A stretch of DNA of 6,249 nt from an uncultured Collinsella sp. (lineage in GTDB: Bacteria; Actinomycetota; Coriobacteriia; Coriobacteriales; Coriobacteriaceae), in the NCBI GenBank assembly GCA_937989875.1, contig CALKBO010000039.1, positions 1-6,249 on the forward strand, given 5' to 3'. Under the pieces are notes generated by a model. It had not been told where the DNA came from and searched no databases. It worked only from the letters and a program-made list of their open reading frames with translations. The position numbers and the translations under genes were made by a program. Shown one piece after another: positions 5,443 to 6,249 of the stretch (position 1 is its first letter; the number at the start of each line of letters is the position of its first letter).

Positions 5443-5448
5443 TATAAT
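5443..5448 (+). promoter_or_regulatory. Promoter -10 of the surface-protein gene
   Basis: A perfect TATAAT is found at 5443-5448. At 17 bp upstream (5420-5425) the sequence is ATCGAT, a poor -35, while TTGCAT at 5416-5421 leaves a 21-bp spacer. A weak -35 suggests activator dependence or spacing control. Transcription would start near 5455, giving a leader of about 35 nt with GGGGAGGG (5477-5484) as ribosome site. Confidence 0.5.
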
Positions 5449-5489
5449 GAGCCGCTGCTTGCCGTCCTCATGGATTGGGGAGGGCCTTC

Positions 5490-6249
5490 ATGAATCGCGT
5501 ATATGCGAAAGCTCGAGAAATGCTGAAGCCTTTGGGCACAAAAACCAATACAGCCAAGCGTGCTCTAAAGGTTTTGACCGTCCCGCTGGCGGCGTGTGCG
5601 CTCTTGTTTGGTGCAACGAGTGCGTTGGCCGAGCAGACGGTTCCCTTCAGCAACCATATCGTGGAGACGGTAAACCCTACCGGCACCACGGTCAACCTGT
5701 TTGACTACTGGGTCGTGAATGGCGATAACGACAATTCTGCCAACATAAACAACGACAACAGCAATAACAACACCGGCATAAATAAAGACCACCAGCTCAA
5801 ATTCAATGGTGGTGCCGGTACGGGCATTAACAAATGGACGGGCAAGAGTACCACCGGTGGCTTTGGACGCCTTCCATTTGTGAAGAACACGCTGGTAAAG
5901 GGCTATCCGGAGATCAAAAATGGCACCTACCAGGGCGTTAACTACAACGATGAGTCGCTCGATTACCTCTTTAACAATGACAGCCAGGCAAATAAAAAGC
6001 AGAACGGTAAGGCCGTTTACAACAACGTGCAGGGCCTCTTCCAGCTCAAGGATGGCTATTACGTTTACGACTCCTACGGCTCCAAAGAAGGCAACTATGC
6101 CGTGTATAACTCCACGACGAACTCCTTTGACGTCTACGATAAGGCGGGCGTATATAAGGAGAGCGTGTCAGAAGAGAATCGGGGTCAGTTCTTTCCCCTT
6201 GATTGTCATTTTCATTGCAACAGCCTCAGGACTCAGCGCAACGCGTTGC
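5490..6249 (+). CDS. Secreted surface protein, N-terminal part (Coriobacteriia wall-protein type)
   Basis: The frame opens at ATG 5490, preceded by GGGGAGGG with a 5-nt gap, and runs off the window after 253 codons. Residues 1-47 are a long Gram-positive signal peptide: a basic region (K7, R9, K13, K18, K23, R24, K27), hydrophobic VLTVPLAACALLFG and an ALA cleavage site before E48. LAAC at 33-36 resembles a lipobox but sits early in the hydrophobic core, so signal peptidase I is preferred. The mature part starts TVPFSNHIVETVNPTGTTVN and continues LFDYWV, an Asn/Asp-rich stretch (77-100), GINKWTG (112-118), KNTLVKGYP (132-140), SLDYLF (156-161), a Tyr-rich segment (185-222) and GQFFPL (232-237). 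From memory, large Coriobacteriia wall-anchored proteins with fibro-slime-like domains begin this way; the anchor would lie beyond the window. The last 16 residues (Cys, His, Arg) look unlike the rest and may be out of frame. AT-richer codons than its neighbours suggest an accessory gene. Confidence 0.75.
   Translation, partial: MNRVYAKAREMLKPLGTKTNTAKRALKVLTVPLAACALLFGATSALAEQTVPFSNHIVETVNPTGTTVNLFDYWVVNGDNDNSANINNDNSNNNTGINKDHQLKFNGGAGTGINKWTGKSTTGGFGRLPFVKNTLVKGYPEIKNGTYQGVNYNDESLDYLFNNDSQANKKQNGKAVYNNVQGLFQLKDGYYVYDSYGSKEGNYAVYNSTTNSFDVYDKAGVYKESVSEENRGQFFPLDCHFHCNSLRTQRNAL

Larger units (their letters stand above)
5165..5489. other. Noncoding spacer before the surface-protein gene
   Basis: No convincing gene is seen in these 325 bases. 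A bulged C-rich/G-rich hairpin (about 5210-5245, CCCCGCCCCAAA against TTTGTGGG and GGGGG, loop CTAGCTAC) lies 46 nt past the kinase stop. It lacks a T-run on the plus strand, but on the minus strand is followed by CTATTTT, so it is at best a weak terminator. CGAAATTTCG (5331-5340) is a short perfect palindrome. TACAAT at 5356-5361 is a possible further -10. A G8 run occupies 5401-5408. Base composition falls toward the right end. Confidence 0.6.

Noticed and set aside
5490..5630. Lipoprotein interpretation from LAAC at residues 33-36
   Set aside because: The Cys lies early in the hydrophobic core with more hydrophobic residues and a good ALA cleavage site after it, which favours signal peptidase I.

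Overview
The window looks like chromosomal DNA from a high-GC actinobacterium of the class Coriobacteriia, most likely Collinsella. This rests on GC-rich codon use in ilvE and the kinase gene, GC-hairpin terminators of the AAAGAGCCCCCGC type, and a secreted Asn/Tyr-rich surface protein whose first ~230 residues resemble large Coriobacteriia wall proteins. The assignment comes from remembered family features, not from a database search.

Layout. (1) 1-272: an AT-rich promoter segment and a GC-rich leader before ilvE, with a possible 49-codon upstream ORF whose stop overlaps the ilvE start. (2) 273-1325 (+): ilvE, branched-chain aminotransferase. (3) 1326-1858: a gene-poor stretch with a 124-nt nested inverted repeat enclosing a terminator, a second intrinsic terminator, a doubtful 66-codon ORF, and a terminator shared by both strands. 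(4) 1891-2442 (-): lemA, a small membrane-anchored protein, divergent from (5) 2654-3238 (+): a TetR-family regulator; the region between them has a lemA promoter and a candidate operator. (6) 3242-3331 (-): tRNA-Ser(UGA). (7) 3383-5164 (+): one continuous reading frame joining a complete TadA-type tRNA adenosine deaminase to a complete type-I glycerate kinase. (8) 5165-5489: noncoding, with a G8 tract and a TATAAT promoter. (9) 5490-6249 (+): the 5' part of a secreted surface-protein gene that runs off the window and may lose frame near 6200.

The genes look like separate units rather than one pathway: amino-acid metabolism (ilvE), envelope (lemA and its possible regulator), translation (tRNA-Ser, TadA), carbon metabolism (glycerate kinase) and cell surface (last gene). 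tRNA-Ser and the TadA fusion are transcribed back to back from a short spacer where extended -10 elements on the two strands overlap.

The most unusual item is the TadA-glycerate kinase fusion. The long nested hairpin after ilvE, the ilvE upstream ORF, the G8 tract and the doubtful last ~16 residues of the surface gene also merit checking. No CRISPR array, transposase, integrase, phage gene or clear defence system is visible.
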